DNA from: Oscillospiraceae bacterium
GTDB taxonomy: Bacteria > Bacillota > Clostridia > Oscillospirales > Ruminococcaceae
Reading direction: 5' to 3'
Length of the DNA stretch: 64,000 bases
NCBI GenBank assembly: GCA_028692035.1
Contig: JAQUYD010000003.1
Location: 1-64,000 of the forward strand
In this document: positions 53,752 to 62,724 of the stretch, piece by piece
How the letters are laid out: every line of letters starts with the position of its first letter
Position numbering within the stretch: position 1 is the first letter of the stretch
The notes under the pieces: generated by a model
Seen by the model: only the letters and a program-made list of their open reading frames with translations
Told to the model about the DNA's origin: nothing
Database searches by the model: none
Translations under genes and position numbers: made by a program

Positions 53752-54984
53752 CTAATAGGGAACGCGCAGATTCACTTTTTTCGCAAAATCTACAAATTTC
53801 TTTCTCTTCTCCGGCGGTTGCTTGCGCATCCATCGCTCAACCGGACCCGCGAGCCAAAAGCATACCGCCCACAAGCGGCTGGCCATCGATATTTTATGCG
53901 CCTTTTTCAGCAAAGGATAAATTTCTTTGTAGTAATAGTCCTTTTTATGGGCGTATACCGCATAGCCAACCTGCATGGCTTTCTTTTTGCGGTGTTGCTC
54001 CAAATCGAACACTGCCCCGAATTGTTCCAGTTTTCCAAAAGCGTCCAAGGTCATCTGGGTCCGGGCACATTTGGGACAAACACCGCAGTTTTTGCCGGAA
54101 GTCCAGCAAACATTCAAAAATTGCTGTGCCAACGGATAGTCCGCGATCTGCTGCGTTTTTCGCACCCGGCTATAGGTGGCGTCGGAGGAATAAAAGGTCA
54201 CGTTATCGGTGGAAAAATTGGGGACCGTAAACAGATCCGCAAAAGAACAGTCCACCGACGGAACCACCTTGAATCCATCCAGATTGAAGCTGGACGCGTA
54301 ATAATAGGTCCGGAACAGTTTTTGAAAAAACAAAACAATCCCACAGTGCCGGTAGGTGTGCACTTTTCCTTGGGGCATGACAATCTCATAGGCAAAATTG
54401 GTATCCACAAACAACAGCGGAAGCTCCGCGGCCTGCGCAAACCGTTTTGCGTTATCGTATTGCACCAGATTAACCGGACGGTCGGAAGCATCCATGACTT
54501 CCTTGCCATTGTCATACATGGCGTCTCCCACATGAAAGTAGGTCAAAAGATTCACCTTATGCCCCGCCAGATCGTTTTTCTCGTTCATTGAATACAAACT
54601 GGACAACGCGTCCACCCCGCAAGAGCATCCGGTGGCCACAGCACCTCCCTGGGGGGTATACGGTTCATCCACCGTTTGGCAGATGATCTTTGGCACATAA
54701 AAATCCGCGTCCGCTTCATGATTCGCGTCAAAAATGCAAGTTTCTATTTGGAACAGCAGCCGCTCGCTGATGGGGCACTCAAAGGTCATATCGTGATGGT
54801 AACGCATGGCAAAATAGAACAGCTCAACCAAAAAACCATCCCCGCGGTCAACGGTCAAATAGGGCTCGTATGTACTGTCAAACCAAAAGGCCAGTTCCTT
54901 CTTTTCCTGGTCGAACCAAACCTCGGTCGTGACTGTGGAAATCCCATTTTCCTGCGTTATGCGTGGTTTCTTTACCGTAATCAT
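53752..54984 (-). CDS. PP-loop-like protein in glycan locus
   Basis: A 410-residue soluble protein; the ATG at 54984 follows AAAAGGAGA and overlaps the stop of the fusion gene (ATGA). The centre has ATGCSCGVDALSSLYSMNE, a variant of the SGGVDS PP-loop of ATP pyrophosphatases. Near the C-terminus KNCGVCPKCARTQMTLD is a zinc-site-like Cys motif, as in QueC relatives. The N-terminal third is a beta-rich domain. It may adenylate a carboxylate or amide on a sugar (inference). The Gly-to-Cys change in the loop makes activity uncertain. Confidence 0.6.
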   Translation of the reverse strand: MITVKKPRITQENGISTVTTEVWFDQEKKELAFWFDSTYEPYLTVDRGDGFLVELFYFAMRYHHDMTFECPISERLLFQIETCIFDANHEADADFYVPKIICQTVDEPYTPQGGAVATGCSCGVDALSSLYSMNEKNDLAGHKVNLLTYFHVGDAMYDNGKEVMDASDRPVNLVQYDNAKRFAQAAELPLLFVDTNFAYEIVMPQGKVHTYRHCGIVLFFQKLFRTYYYASSFNLDGFKVVPSVDCSFADLFTVPNFSTDNVTFYSSDATYSRVRKTQQIADYPLAQQFLNVCWTSGKNCGVCPKCARTQMTLDAFGKLEQFGAVFDLEQHRKKKAMQVGYAVYAHKKDYYYKEIYPLLKKAHKISMASRLWAVCFWLAGPVERWMRKQPPEKRKKFVDFAKKVNLRVPY

Positions 54985-57347
54985 TTTTGCGTCTCCTTTT
55001 TCCCGGACTGCATCCTTGTTACCGTCTTTACCGCAAGCTGATACAGCCCCAGCTTTTTCGCAACAGGCACCATAACATATTTTACGCCTTTTTGAACCGC
55101 CGTCAGCTTTCCAAATCTGGAGATAGCCGCAAAAGCGCCGTGGTTCTGGTGGTATTTCCAAAAGGCGTTTCGGCCCGGGGCCGCCGGGCTGGGCTTTTCA
55201 AAAATCGGCTGGTAGCACGCATCCCACCCGCTGGCGGCCAGCTGCAAGCCCTGCGCCTGCGCCAACAGTGCCTGCCCCTTTGGGGTGCCGCACAGGATTA
55301 GCGACACCCCTGTGTCGTCATCCATTTGGGGCATTGCTTCTTCGATCCCCCAGAAATCCGCGAGCGTCAGATCTGTGCCCCTCTCCTTGCTGGCGTAGGG
55401 GCACTGGTGGCAGGAGGGGCGAAGATCATAATGGTCGAAAAACAAAATATAAAACGGATCCTTTTTCATGTCCCGCAAATGCCGCCCTTTTTCGCAGTCA
55501 ATCCGCAGGCTGGCCCGGTGCCAACCGTACGTTTTATCGCGGAAATTCACGCTTTCCACCCGCCCCTTTTCCCGGCGGATCATTTCCAGGTATTCCCGCC
55601 ATATTTTGGGGCTTGGTACCCCATGGCAGGCAATATCGCATAAATAGAGGCGGTCATATTCCCTGCCGAGGAACCGTTTCAATCCCGCATTTTGGCAGGG
55701 TGTGCCAGTAAACAGCACCGGTTTTCCCTCTTCCAACTGCTGCTTGACTTGCGGGTAGATCCGATTCATAGCGCTTTGGGTGTATTTTGATCCTCGCATC
55801 TCATCGCGTTCTTGCGCCGTCGTAGCCAGCCGGTGCACAACCCCAAATTGCTCGTCAAACGCCGCGCCGAACACAACGCCCCCCTGGCGAAGGATCGCGT
55901 CAGAAATCGCCGTAAAAGCCCCGCCGGAGGTGCTACTCTGCCGAACCGACAAATCGTCCGCTTTCATCCCATAGATTGCCTGGACCGGCTTGATCTCTTT
56001 CTCCTGCTTCATGGGGCAAATCCGGCGGCACAACCCGCAGGAAACGCATTTGTCCGGATCGACCCAGGGATAGGAAAAGCCCTCCGCATCCTCTTTCATG
56101 CTGATCGCGCCAACTGGACAGGCTTCTTTGCAGGCCGTACAGCCGCAGCAATCCTCTTTCCGCTCAAAGACCTGTACCGCTTTCTCCCTTTTCCGCTGCT
56201 CAACCATCTGGAACAAATAGTGCAGGGACGCCTCCCTTTTTCGCTGCAATATTTCCTCCACTGTCGTATAGTCAATGGCGGCCCGGCTTTTTTCAATGGA
56301 TGTTTCATCCAACAGCCGGTCGGTAAGACCGCAGAAAGACAGTAGATTCTCCAAGCGGGATGCCATTGCCCCGCGGATCCGTTCTTTGGCGATTTCGGTG
56401 AAAAAGGGTTTGTGGAACAGAATAGAAAAGACCGTTCCGTGAAAGGAGTTTGTAAGGACATATTCTGCCCCAGCAAACAAGCCGACCCATTCTTCCGGAC
56501 TGGTGTGAGGGCAGACCTCCCCGGCCTTTGCCCCCTTTTTCGGCTTTTTGATAAACCGAAGCGGCAGCTTCTCTTTTTCTGAAAGAAGCCGCGCAAACCG
56601 CATAAGCGAGTCGGAATACTCCAGCTGGTAAACCAGGATATACTGGCCGTCCAAAGGCTTTTTGCTCATCGATAGCCATTGGCTGGCCGACAGCAGCATC
56701 GTCGGATCCAAAACCACTTCCGCCTGTTTTTGCACCAAATCACGGATGATCTGGGCGCCCTGTTCTTCCCTCACCGAAAGAAAGCGGTAATCCTGTAACA
56801 GCCGCTGATAGGTTTCCCTGTATTTTTCCGGGATTTCCCGCAGGCCAAAACTGGCGGCATAGCTGCCCTTTTTATCCGGATCATCCACAAAATCCAGCAG
56901 ATAGGTGGGCTCCAAATTGACCCGGCCGCAATTCCATACCTGGTCGCTGCCGGAAAGGAACAAATCATACCGCCCGTTTAGCTTCCTCACGGTTTTGGGG
57001 CCTACTGGCTCGCTCAGAACCATTTTTTCCCGAAACTTGCGAAAGGGTTCGGCAATGTCCTTCGTGTTCCCTTCTCCCCAAAAGACCATGTTGCATAGCT
57101 CTAGAACTGTGTAGAGCTGGCGATCTGGTTTTCCGCGTAACAGACCCCTCGTTTTGTTTTTGAACCAGCAAAGCAAATCCGCCACATTGTCCCGATGGTA
57201 ATTGACAATTTCGCTGTCGTAACCTGCCGTGCGCAGCACTGTTTGCAGCGCGTATGCCTGCAAAACAGCGCCGTAGTTGTTCACCCCCTGGAAGGTGAGA
57301 GTCCCAATTTTGAATGTTTCTACCCCGGCTTCTTTTTGATTCCCCAT
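54981..57347 (-). CDS. polysaccharide pyruvyl transferase / Fe-S flavoprotein (FrhB-like) fusion
   Basis: A 788-residue two-part protein. Residues about 10-370 match polysaccharide pyruvyl transferases (GTLTFQGVNNYGAVLQAYAL; FLSGSDQVWNCG; LTNSFHGTVFS). Residues about 395-455 hold two [4Fe-4S] motifs (CCGCTACKEACP and CVSCGLCRRICP). The rest resembles the F420 hydrogenase beta-subunit C-terminal domain (STSGGAFTAISDAILRQGG; FTGTPCQNAGLKRFLG; CDIACHGVPSPKIW). The two are usually neighbouring separate genes. AGGAGA precedes the ATG. Pyruvate ketal or a redox change of a glycan sugar is the likely chemistry (inference). Confidence 0.85.
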   Translation of the reverse strand: MGNQKEAGVETFKIGTLTFQGVNNYGAVLQAYALQTVLRTAGYDSEIVNYHRDNVADLLCWFKNKTRGLLRGKPDRQLYTVLELCNMVFWGEGNTKDIAEPFRKFREKMVLSEPVGPKTVRKLNGRYDLFLSGSDQVWNCGRVNLEPTYLLDFVDDPDKKGSYAASFGLREIPEKYRETYQRLLQDYRFLSVREEQGAQIIRDLVQKQAEVVLDPTMLLSASQWLSMSKKPLDGQYILVYQLEYSDSLMRFARLLSEKEKLPLRFIKKPKKGAKAGEVCPHTSPEEWVGLFAGAEYVLTNSFHGTVFSILFHKPFFTEIAKERIRGAMASRLENLLSFCGLTDRLLDETSIEKSRAAIDYTTVEEILQRKREASLHYLFQMVEQRKREKAVQVFERKEDCCGCTACKEACPVGAISMKEDAEGFSYPWVDPDKCVSCGLCRRICPMKQEKEIKPVQAIYGMKADDLSVRQSSTSGGAFTAISDAILRQGGVVFGAAFDEQFGVVHRLATTAQERDEMRGSKYTQSAMNRIYPQVKQQLEEGKPVLFTGTPCQNAGLKRFLGREYDRLYLCDIACHGVPSPKIWREYLEMIRREKGRVESVNFRDKTYGWHRASLRIDCEKGRHLRDMKKDPFYILFFDHYDLRPSCHQCPYASKERGTDLTLADFWGIEEAMPQMDDDTGVSLILCGTPKGQALLAQAQGLQLAASGWDACYQPIFEKPSPAAPGRNAFWKYHQNHGAFAAISRFGKLTAVQKGVKYVMVPVAKKLGLYQLAVKTVTRMQSGKKETQK

Positions 57348-57356
57348 TTTCTTCTC

Positions 57357-59384
57357 CTATCTGGTCGCAATCACCGCAAAGCTTTCCAGAAAAGCAATCG
57401 AAGTCACCGTCACGGTCACATACAGTAAAAGCGTTGGTGTCGATTCCTGTAATACAATCCCCTTGCCGCGGAACAACAAAAGAATCAACGGCAAAAACGG
57501 GATAAAATACCGGCCCTGTACGCCATTCACGACCGTGCTGCCAAACGAAGTCCAGGAAACGAACATCGTTAGGATCGCTAAAAGAATCCCTGCTGAAACA
57601 ACCAGCAAAATCCAAATTTTTTGCCGCACCGTCGGGATGATCGCTTCTTTTTCCTGCTCGGTTGGAAAAACGGAAAGGAACAGGCATACAATTAAAATCC
57701 AAACCCAATATTGATGGATGCTCGTATCAAGCCAGCCCAAACTGCTGCCGACCAGCGAATTGACATAAAAATTGGTTTTTTCCACCACCGTTCGGATCAA
57801 AATCCCCACCGCTTCTCCTAGGTGGTTCAAGATCCATGTGAGACTGTATCCATTGTCGGAAGCGAGCATATCCTGAGAGCCCTTTTGCACCGTATTAATG
57901 ATAATTTGCAAATAGAATAGGCCCGCGCTGATTACGCTAAGGAGAGACCAAACTGCGCAAATTTTCCATTTCTTTTTCTTCTCCCCCATTTTGCTCCAGG
58001 GAATCAAAACGCACATAAAAATCAAGACCAGATATACCAGCTTGCACGGCGCCAGCAATAAGGTCAAGATGGCGCATCCCCAGATATCTTTTCGGTCCAC
58101 CTGCTTCTTTTGATAAATCAGCTGGAGCAGCCAAGCCGTTAGTAAAAAAGACAGCCCAATACACATGGTGTCGAAAGAAAAAGAAGCGGACAGGTGGAGC
58201 GTCATTGGCAGTAATCCGCCTATACAAAATACCAATTTCCCCACCGGAGTTTTTCGAATGGCCAAAAACGTCAATCCAACATAGACGCAGGAGGATAACA
58301 ATCGGGAAAGAAACAGCATCGGCAACGTTCCCAGGCAGAGAAGCCGGGATAGCGCCAGCCCCACGATCTGTGGCAAATATCCCCAAAAAGGATAAGAAAC
58401 TGCTGTTGTATCCTTGCTCTCAAGCGCCTGCCCCTCCTGGTCAACAAAAAAATCATACGGCTCAAAATAGTTGCCGTAATTTTCTTTTGTCGGGTTGGTA
58501 GAAAAGCCACTCATCACGCGGATATCTTCACTTCTTTTTACCATCGGGGGAACCGTATTCCCCTCCTGGCCTAAAAGCATATTGGAATAATGATACGCCG
58601 TGTTAAAGTGATTTGGCTCATCCGGAATGGAAAAAGTGGGGAAAACGATGTTCGACACCAGCCCCAAAAGCAGCGCCACCATGGCAAACGCATATTCCAA
58701 AGGCTTCTTCTTTCGGCATAAAACCCAATAGAGGCCTAAAACGGCGGCAACAATCACAACATAAATAAACAAAAACAGGCCCCATAAGAAAGAAAAACGG
58801 TCTTTGCCAAACAGTTCAAACGCCAAAACGGCCTGCACACTGTCGCCATTTAAATAAAGCGTTTGCCCCTTTTCGTCCAGCTCCTGTGCGTCCGGCGTAC
58901 AGTAATAAAGCGTTACCGCATCCTTGGATGAGGATCCAGGGGAGGTAATCACCAGCTCAATGGAATCGGTGTGAATCGGCGAAATGGGTTCATCAAAAAC
59001 AAAGTCGTAAAAAGTATTGTCCTCTAGCGAGACGGCAGGGATCGACGTTTCGTACCGGCACTGGTCGTTGTCATCGTAAACCGCAAGCACAACTGTGCCA
59101 GTGTTGTTGCGCGCATAGGTTCCAAAACGAAGCCGCACCCCATACACATCTTCCACGATGGGCGTAATCTGTGAGATATGGTCGGTCGAGCGGATTTCGC
59201 CAATGACGCTTACCGCTTCTGTTTGATTGTATTCCTGATTGTTCGGGATCCGTTTTGCCGCCTCCGGCCCAATTTTTTCACAGCCATAGTAAAGAAAGAA
59301 AAGGCTAATCATCAAAATCGAAAGAATCAGCCATCTATTTTCTCTTTTTTTAAAGAAAAGTTTTATATTTTCTTTAAAAACCAT
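57357..59384 (-). CDS. DUF2142 family membrane protein with extracytoplasmic domain
   Basis: A 675-residue protein. After a first helix (about residues 17-36) comes a roughly 150-residue extracytoplasmic beta-rich domain (GVRLRFGTYARNNTGTVVLA up to AVTLYYCTPDAQ). About 11 further helices follow. SIPDEPNHFNTAYHYSN and VNGVQGRYFIPFLPLILLL are DUF2142 landmarks, the Asp/Glu-rich loop resembling membrane GT-C glycosyltransferases. The same beta domain occurs in the ABC permease of this locus. Probably transfers a lipid-linked sugar outside the membrane (inference). Confidence 0.82.
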   Translation of the reverse strand: MVFKENIKLFFKKRENRWLILSILMISLFFLYYGCEKIGPEAAKRIPNNQEYNQTEAVSVIGEIRSTDHISQITPIVEDVYGVRLRFGTYARNNTGTVVLAVYDDNDQCRYETSIPAVSLEDNTFYDFVFDEPISPIHTDSIELVITSPGSSSKDAVTLYYCTPDAQELDEKGQTLYLNGDSVQAVLAFELFGKDRFSFLWGLFLFIYVVIVAAVLGLYWVLCRKKKPLEYAFAMVALLLGLVSNIVFPTFSIPDEPNHFNTAYHYSNMLLGQEGNTVPPMVKRSEDIRVMSGFSTNPTKENYGNYFEPYDFFVDQEGQALESKDTTAVSYPFWGYLPQIVGLALSRLLCLGTLPMLFLSRLLSSCVYVGLTFLAIRKTPVGKLVFCIGGLLPMTLHLSASFSFDTMCIGLSFLLTAWLLQLIYQKKQVDRKDIWGCAILTLLLAPCKLVYLVLIFMCVLIPWSKMGEKKKKWKICAVWSLLSVISAGLFYLQIIINTVQKGSQDMLASDNGYSLTWILNHLGEAVGILIRTVVEKTNFYVNSLVGSSLGWLDTSIHQYWVWILIVCLFLSVFPTEQEKEAIIPTVRQKIWILLVVSAGILLAILTMFVSWTSFGSTVVNGVQGRYFIPFLPLILLLFRGKGIVLQESTPTLLLYVTVTVTSIAFLESFAVIATR

Positions 59385-59403
59385 TCTTTCGCCTCCTCAT
59401 TTT

Positions 59404-61986
59404 CTATCTCCATTTCACCGAAAAGTTGGGATTATCCATCGAAAAGTTCGGGTTATAATAGGGGTCGCCCGCTTCTAGCTCCTTTGCCCATCTCGTCTGG
59501 AAACGCCCCACCTCGCCGACAAACCGGGCCCGCTTTTCCGGGGTATCATCCCGTTTCCGGCTTTTGGATTCATAGTGATACAATTCTGCAAAAGGCGTAA
59601 ACACGATCAAATAGCCTAGCTTGCGCAGGCGCAGGCAGAAATCCACGTCGTTAAAAGCAACTTCAAACGACTCGTCCAGCCCGTTCGCCTGCTCCCAAAC
59701 GTCTTTGCGCACCATCATGCAAGCGGCAGTTACAGCGCTGACATTGCTGGCATAGATCAGGCGGCCCATGTAGCCATAGTCGTCCCGCGGCTGGTCGCAG
59801 CCTAAATGCCCCGCGCAGCCGCCCAAACCCAAAAGAACGCCACCGTGCTGGATCGTTTCGTTCGGGTAATACAGTTTTGCGCCCACCGCGCCCACATCGC
59901 TGCGTTGAGCATACATCAGCATTTCCTGGATCCAATCGGCGGAAATCACCTCCGTATCGTTGTTGAGCAGCAGAAAATAGCTCCCATTTGCAAACTGGAT
60001 CCCAAAATTATTGATCGCAGAATAATTGAAGGGGCCATCCCAGGTCACAACGCGAATTTTGCTGTTTTTTTCGATCGTCTTGTAGTAGTCGAAGGTTCTA
60101 GGCTCACTGCTGTTGTTTTCTATGACGATGATTTCATAATTGGAATAGGTTGTTTTGCTCCGGATGGATAAAATGCATTTCTTCAGTTCATCCACATGGT
60201 CTTTATTCGGGATCAAAATCGAAACCAAAGGTTCGCCCTCTATCTCATATTGGATCCGGTAGATGGATAACGCTTTGGAATCGGTGACCTCTCCCTGCAA
60301 GCCAACCCGCTGTAAATGATCCCGCACCGCCTTTTTGGCCGCTTCAATCACATACGGCTTTGCCGAGATGTCCGATGCAACCGACTGGGGGTGGGACCGC
60401 CAAAAATACAACGCTTTGGGGATGTGCACAATTTTTTGCGCTTGTTCGGTTAACCGCAGCACCATATCGAAGTCCTGGCTGCCGTCGCACTCGCTGCGGA
60501 ACAGGCCGACTTTGTCCAAAAGCTCTTTTTGAAACACTGTAAAATGGCAAATATAATTGTTCGCACGCAGATTATCAATAGCAAAATCCGGCTTAAAGTG
60601 GGTGTTGACAATGTTTTTCAGCGTCCCCTGAAAAATCACCTCATCTGTGTAAATAAAATCCGCCCCTTGCTCGCAGATCGCTCGCATATCCTCGTACAAA
60701 ACGGAAGGATGCAGCAGGTCATCGTGGTCGAACAGGGCGATGTAATTGCCCGTCGCCATCTGGATGCAGGCATTGGTGTTGCCGGAAATACCCAAGTTTT
60801 TTTCCAATTTCTGATATTTGATCCGTGCGTCCGACTGCTGCAACCGCGCTACAATCTGCCCCACCTGCGCATGTTCGTTGTCGCTGCCGTCGGCCAGGCA
60901 AAGCTCCCAATCCGGATAGGTCTGGGCCTGTACCGACGCGATCATCTCTTTCAAGAAATTTTCCGGTGTATTGTACAGCGGTACCAGAATGCTGAATTTG
61001 ACCTGTCGAGGAAAAACCGCTTTTCGCTGCGCTACCAGCTCTTTGGCATCAAACTTTCCGAATTCTTTTCCTTTTTTGTCCTGCGCAATCCGGCGTTTTA
61101 CTCTCTTCCAGGTATAGGCCGGGCCATCACGCAAAACGCCCTTGACCGCCTTCCCGATCAGCATCGTTGCTTTATGGGATTTCAAAAAGCTCCTAAAAGC
61201 ACGCAGTGGTTTGGTGATGCGCCATGCTGTTGACGCGATTGTCGCCTGGTATGCTTGGAGAATAAAATCGTACTCTTTTACCTTTTTAAAATACAACTGG
61301 CGGTACTCCTCCAGTTCCGCCTTGCATATTTCTAGTTCCTCTAACTTCTCCCCATTTTCCGCCAACTTGGCTTCTCTTTGCACCTCGTATGCCTCCGCCG
61401 CTTTTTCCACAGTTTGCCGGTGGAAAGACAACGCATAAGGGGTTAAAAAAGCTGGCTGTTCCTCTCCGGCAGTAAACATGCCTTGTGCCGCAAACAAACC
61501 GCACCAATAAGGCGGTTCATGCAAATTGATATGGGTCGGCTCTTCTGTATCGTCTGGGGAGGAACAAAACAGGAACCGGTCTGTTACGGCACAGAGATTG
61601 GCAATCGCCCGTTTCCCATCCTCCTCGGTCAGATGCTCCAGCACCTCCATGGAAACCACCAGATCATACTGCCCCGGCAGCGATTCCGGCAGCGGATCTG
61701 TCAAAGATCCCACTACGCAATAGGGGCGGATATCTGCCCGCACCTGGGAAACGGCGTATTCCGATATGTCAATCCCATACGCCGCAATCCCTACATCCCG
61801 TAAAGACGCAACCAACAGCCCCATGGCACATCCTGCGTCCAGCACTGTTTGGGGGTTGTACCTCTCCTTGATCTGAGCCGCAATATGATCCATCAGCGCC
61901 TTCAGCTCTTGTGACTCGCGATAGGAAATCGTTCCGTTGTCCACGCGATAATTTTGATAATACGCCTCATCGTACAGATTCTGCAT
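59404..61986 (-). CDS. SAM methyltransferase / double GT2 glycosyltransferase fusion
   Basis: An 860-residue protein; the ATG at 61986 follows GAGGAG. Residues about 25-185 form a class I methyltransferase (TVLDAGCAMGLLVASLRDVG; VVSMEVLEHLTEEDG). A coiled coil follows (about 200-265). The first GT2 domain starts FSILVPLYNTPENFLKEMIA with FDHDDLLHPSVL; the second starts VSILIPNKDHVDELKKCILS with LLNNDTEVISADWIQEML. The layout matches O-antigen chain-capping or elongating enzymes, where methylation ends chain growth and signals ABC export. It lies just after the ABC ATPase gene, as expected for that logic. Confidence 0.88.
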   Translation of the reverse strand: MQNLYDEAYYQNYRVDNGTISYRESQELKALMDHIAAQIKERYNPQTVLDAGCAMGLLVASLRDVGIAAYGIDISEYAVSQVRADIRPYCVVGSLTDPLPESLPGQYDLVVSMEVLEHLTEEDGKRAIANLCAVTDRFLFCSSPDDTEEPTHINLHEPPYWCGLFAAQGMFTAGEEQPAFLTPYALSFHRQTVEKAAEAYEVQREAKLAENGEKLEELEICKAELEEYRQLYFKKVKEYDFILQAYQATIASTAWRITKPLRAFRSFLKSHKATMLIGKAVKGVLRDGPAYTWKRVKRRIAQDKKGKEFGKFDAKELVAQRKAVFPRQVKFSILVPLYNTPENFLKEMIASVQAQTYPDWELCLADGSDNEHAQVGQIVARLQQSDARIKYQKLEKNLGISGNTNACIQMATGNYIALFDHDDLLHPSVLYEDMRAICEQGADFIYTDEVIFQGTLKNIVNTHFKPDFAIDNLRANNYICHFTVFQKELLDKVGLFRSECDGSQDFDMVLRLTEQAQKIVHIPKALYFWRSHPQSVASDISAKPYVIEAAKKAVRDHLQRVGLQGEVTDSKALSIYRIQYEIEGEPLVSILIPNKDHVDELKKCILSIRSKTTYSNYEIIVIENNSSEPRTFDYYKTIEKNSKIRVVTWDGPFNYSAINNFGIQFANGSYFLLLNNDTEVISADWIQEMLMYAQRSDVGAVGAKLYYPNETIQHGGVLLGLGGCAGHLGCDQPRDDYGYMGRLIYASNVSAVTAACMMVRKDVWEQANGLDESFEVAFNDVDFCLRLRKLGYLIVFTPFAELYHYESKSRKRDDTPEKRARFVGEVGRFQTRWAKELEAGDPYYNPNFSMDNPNFSVKWR

Positions 61987-61997
61987 GGTTTTTCTCC

Positions 61998-62714
61998 TCA
62001 AATTTGATATGCGTCACAGACCTCCTGGGCCTTGCCAATCATTTTGATCTGGCCATGATCCAGCCAAACCACTCGGTCGCACATTTCCCGGATCTGGTCC
62101 AAACTGTGGGATACGAACAACACGGTGGTACCGCCGCTCATCAACTCCAACATCCGCTGGCGGCTTTTGCGCTGGAACGCTTCGTCCCCCACCGCCAGGA
62201 TTTCATCTACAATCAAAATTTCCGGATTCACAACGGTAGCGATGGAAAAAGCCAGCCGCATCATCATGCCGGACGAATAGTTCCGGATGGGCATTTCGAT
62301 AAATTCCCCCAGCTCCGAAAAAGCTACGATCTCATCGTATTTTTGATCCAGGAACTTTCGGGGGTATCCGAGAATTGCCCCGTTGAGATAGATGTTTTCC
62401 CTTCCGGTCAGGTCAAAGTCAAAGCCGCTGCCCAATTCCAGCATAGGAACAATATTGCCATGGACTTCCACCGAGCCCGAGGTGGGCTTTAAAATGCCGG
62501 AAATCACCTTTAAAATCGTGCTTTTCCCCGCTCCGTTGCGACCGATGATCCCCAGCACCTCGCCGGGGTGCACCTGAAAGCTGACATCCTTCAGCGCCCA
62601 AAAATCTTTGTATTTCAGTTTCCTTTTTAGCAACGCCACCAGGTATTCTTTTATGCTCTGAATCCTGTCCTGTGACATGCGAAAGGCCATGGACACGTTT
62701 TTTACTTCTATCAT
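61998..62714 (-). CDS. polysaccharide ABC transporter ATPase (TagH/Wzt type)
   Basis: A 238-residue ATPase; the ATG at 62714 follows GAGGGGA. Walker A is GRNGAGKST, the signature is NYSSGMMMRLAFS and Walker B is ILIVDEILAVGDEAF. Family traits are the N-terminal FRMSQDRIQSIKEYLVALLK and LELGSGFDFDLTGREN. It ends soon after the ATPase core, lacking the C-terminal carbohydrate-binding domain that Wzt proteins use to recognise capped chains. Recognition may be supplied by the permease's extra domain instead (inference). Confidence 0.92.
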   Translation of the reverse strand: MIEVKNVSMAFRMSQDRIQSIKEYLVALLKRKLKYKDFWALKDVSFQVHPGEVLGIIGRNGAGKSTILKVISGILKPTSGSVEVHGNIVPMLELGSGFDFDLTGRENIYLNGAILGYPRKFLDQKYDEIVAFSELGEFIEMPIRNYSSGMMMRLAFSIATVVNPEILIVDEILAVGDEAFQRKSRQRMLELMSGGTTVLFVSHSLDQIREMCDRVVWLDHGQIKMIGKAQEVCDAYQI

Positions 62715-62724
62715 TCTTTTCCCC

